Of a stretch of 64,000 nt of DNA, positions 62,120 through 64,000 are shown piece after piece (within the stretch, counting starts at the first letter, position 1; the number at the start of each line of letters is the position of its first letter). The translations under genes were made by a program, and so were the position numbers. Source of the DNA: Planotetraspora thailandica (lineage in GTDB: Bacteria; Actinomycetota; Actinomycetes; Streptosporangiales; Streptosporangiaceae); the NCBI RefSeq assembly GCF_016863335.1, contig NZ_BOOR01000043.1:62001-126000 (forward strand), read 5' to 3'. A model generated the notes under the pieces. It did not search any database. It was not told the origin of the DNA and was given only the letters and a program-made list of their open reading frames with translations.

Positions 62120-62271
62120 TGCGTTTCCACCCCTGGCGTTCAAGTCCGGTTCACGAAGCTTTCCGCATTTGCGCTGGTCAATGGCGTTTTGTCGTGCTGC
62201 GACAACGAATGTCGGAGTGGTGTCGAAGGGTGACATTGAGCTGACCCGGCCGGATGGTGAAAGCTCCGCCC

Positions 62272-63342
62272 ATGCAGGCCCGCATATCTACGGACGACGT
62301 GTCCGCTCTGGCCCGTGGCTGCGCCGTACTCGGAACCGGGGGCGGCGGCGACGTCCGCGCCGGAGCCCTGGCCGCGCGCCGCGCGATCTCGGCCTACGGA
62401 GAGGTCCCTCTCGTCACCCTTGACGATCTTCCCCCCGACGGTCTCGTCCTGCCGCTGTCCGGGATCGGCGCGCCGACGGTGAGCCACGAGATGATCCACG
62501 CCGAGGACGAGCCGGTCCGCATCCGGGACGAGGTCGAGCGCATCTTCGGCCGTCCCCCGGCCGCGGTGATGTCCTCCGAGATCGGTGGCGGCAACGGGGT
62601 CGCCCCCGTGGCGTGGGCGGCAAGGCTCGGCGTGCCCCTCCTGGACGCCGACGCGATGGGCCGGGCCTTCCCCGAGGTCCAGATGGTTTCGATGTACGTC
62701 GCCGGGTTGCCGGCCAACCTCGTGATCATGTCCGACGTGGTCGGCAACGTCGTCACGATCAGGCCCGTCGACGGTCTGTGGTCGGAGCAGATCGCCCGGG
62801 CCGTCGCCGTGGCGTCCGGCTCCAGCGCGTTGATGGCCGACTACGTGCTCGAGGCCGCCGCCTGCCGGGGCGCGGTGATCGAGGGCACGGTGAGCAGGGC
62901 CATCGCCGTGGGCCGGGCGACCGAGGGTGCGCAGGATCCGCTGGCCGCCCTCCAGGAGGAGCTCGGCGCCGTCCGTCTGCTCACCGGCAAGGTCGCCGAA
63001 CTCGAGCGGCGCACGACCGGGGGGTTCGCCCGGGGCTCGGTGACCGTCGAGGGAACCGGTGACGACCGGGGCAGGACGCTCACCCTGGAGATTCAGAACG
63101 AGAACCTCGTCGCCGTGGAGGACGGCCGGGTGAGAGCGATGGTGCCCGATTTGATCACAGTTGTGGATACTCAGGCGGCGACCGCCATCCAGACAGAGGG
63201 GCTCCGCTATGGTCAGCGGGTGACCGTGCTCGCGTGGCCCTGCGACCCGTTGTGGCGTACGCCGAAGGGTCTGGAGACCGCCGGGCCGCGGGCTTTCGGT
63301 TACGACCTCGACTACCTGCCCGTCGAGAAGATCGCCCAATGA
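62272..63342 (+). CDS. DUF917 family protein (hydantoinase-associated)
   Basis: 356 residues of the DUF917 family: LGTGGGGDVRAGALAARRAI near the start, SSEIGGGNGVAPVAWAARLG, LLDADAMGRAFPEVQM and a C-terminal YGQRVTVLAWPCDPLWRTP. Members accompany HyuA-type hydantoinases/oxoprolinases and are thought to be partner subunits. The ATG at 62272 is chosen; an ATG 18 bp upstream is possible. The stop overlaps the hydantoinase start as ATGA, so the pair is coupled. Confidence 0.88.
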   Translation: MQARISTDDVSALARGCAVLGTGGGGDVRAGALAARRAISAYGEVPLVTLDDLPPDGLVLPLSGIGAPTVSHEMIHAEDEPVRIRDEVERIFGRPPAAVMSSEIGGGNGVAPVAWAARLGVPLLDADAMGRAFPEVQMVSMYVAGLPANLVIMSDVVGNVVTIRPVDGLWSEQIARAVAVASGSSALMADYVLEAAACRGAVIEGTVSRAIAVGRATEGAQDPLAALQEELGAVRLLTGKVAELERRTTGGFARGSVTVEGTGDDRGRTLTLEIQNENLVAVEDGRVRAMVPDLITVVDTQAATAIQTEGLRYGQRVTVLAWPCDPLWRTPKGLETAGPRAFGYDLDYLPVEKIAQ

Positions 63343-64000
63343 GCGCGTCCCCGAACCGGCGCCTGCGGGTCGGCATCGACGTGGGCGGCACCAACACCGA
63401 CGCGGTGGTCCTCGATGAGAACGACCGCGTCGTCGCCACGGCCAAGCGGCCCACCAGCCCGGACGTGACCGAGGGTCTGCGCGCGGCGCTCGACGCCGTG
63501 CTCGCCGAGCTGGACGACCCCGCCGAGGTCACCCGGGTCATGCTCGGCACCACCCACGCCACCAACGCCATCCTGGAGCGCCGTGCCCTCGGGCGTGTGG
63601 CCGTACTGCGGCTTGGCGCCCCCGCGACGACGTCGGTGCCCCCGCTGAGCGACTGGCCCGCCGATCTGAGGGACGCGGTCTCCGCCGGCGCGACGATCGT
63701 GCGCGGCGGGCATTTCGTCGACGGGCGGCCCATCGCGCCGCTGGACGTGGACGCGATCAAGCGGTTCCTCGCCGAGACGACGGCCGACGCCGTCGCCGTC
63801 GCCGGGGTGTTCAGCCCGGGCAGCTCCGACCAGGAGAACCAGGTCGCCGAGATCATCCGGGGCGAGCTTGGCGACGTGGCGGTGAGCCTGAGCCACGAGA
63901 TCGGCTCGCTCGGCCTGCTGGAGCGGGAGAACGCCGCCGTGCTCAACGCCGCCCTGTACGGCGTGGCCCGCGAGGTGACGACGGCGCTCGGAACCGCGCT
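63339..64000 (+). CDS. Hydantoinase/oxoprolinase family protein, 3' partial
   Basis: The first 220 codons of a HyuA-type protein; the gene runs off the right end. The ASKHA-type nucleotide-binding start LRVGIDVGGTNTDAVVLDEN, GTTHATNAILERRALGRVAV and a later SHEIGSLGLLERENAAVLNA are characteristic. These ATP-dependent enzymes open hydantoin or oxoproline rings. The ATG overlaps the DUF917 stop by 4 nt. Confidence 0.9.
   Translation, partial: MSASPNRRLRVGIDVGGTNTDAVVLDENDRVVATAKRPTSPDVTEGLRAALDAVLAELDDPAEVTRVMLGTTHATNAILERRALGRVAVLRLGAPATTSVPPLSDWPADLRDAVSAGATIVRGGHFVDGRPIAPLDVDAIKRFLAETTADAVAVAGVFSPGSSDQENQVAEIIRGELGDVAVSLSHEIGSLGLLERENAAVLNAALYGVAREVTTALGTA

Overview
The window is 64 kb of very GC-rich DNA with dense genes, many GTG and some TTG starts, 4-nt start/stop overlaps and no prophage or plasmid backbone. 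Gene content (WhiB7, mycoredoxin, AdnAB, UvrD2, DUF3107, MoeZ) marks a chromosomal segment of an actinomycete. A filamentous member of the Streptosporangiales is the best guess, by inference rather than from a marker gene. Gene order follows the Mycobacterium tuberculosis Rv3193c-Rv3211 segment as I remember it: DEAD-box helicase, ferritin-like protein, DUF3107/TetR, MoeZ, alpha/beta hydrolase, alkyltransferase-like protein, adnA-adnB, nudC, mycoredoxin, uvrD2, whiB7, ABC1 kinase, DUF2342 metalloprotease, PDZ/Lon-like protease and UPF0182. Against that backbone, several islands look accessory.

Region by region. 0-8 kb: an Asp-box propeller membrane protein entering from the left, a Nudix hydrolase, DUF6758, a metallo-beta-lactamase-fold protein that has lost metal ligands, a RecB-like nuclease, an MpaB-type oxygenase and an alpha/beta hydrolase. 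8-16.7 kb: DEAD-box helicase, ferritin-like protein, a VOC/ArsR/SRPBCC operon containing a decayed partial second copy of arsR, DUF3107/TetR, and a divergent NHEJ locus (LigD-type polymerase and ligase against Ku). 16.9-20.7 kb: an array of five small secreted proteins, three of them sharing a conserved promoter-leader of about 210-220 nt. 20.8-24 kb: hydrolase, MoeZ, and a winged-helix regulator/membrane protein pair with a readable promoter-operator. 24.1-28.2 kb: two tandem copies of a membrane-protein plus subtilase module. One protease is intact and the other has lost all its catalytic residues.

28.2-35.8 kb: a hypothetical gene and an alkyltransferase-like gene, a 300-bp imperfect palindrome, then adnA-adnB, the double-strand-break resection motor-nuclease. 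35.8-42.4 kb: a Uma2 protein and an NRPS-independent siderophore locus (PLP decarboxylase, two IucA/IucC synthetases, ATP-grasp ligase) with an IdeR/DmdR1-type iron box. 42.5-48.9 kb: nudC, mycoredoxin, an esterase, uvrD2, tesB, then whiB7 behind a long attenuator leader with a leader ORF and mutually exclusive antiterminator and terminator hairpins. 49-61.8 kb: ABC1 kinase with an orphan RRE-ThiF protein, YgjP peptidase, hydrolases, DUF2342, SDR, a cluster of TGATCA-centred repeats, moaE, PDZ/Lon-like protease and UPF0182. 61.8-64 kb: two identical initiator tRNA genes, each with its own terminator, then DUF917 and the start of a hydantoinase.

The most novel-looking elements are the secreted-protein array with its shared leaders, the active/dead mycosin-like module pair, the small siderophore locus, the whiB7 leader and the long palindrome at 28.9-29.2 kb.
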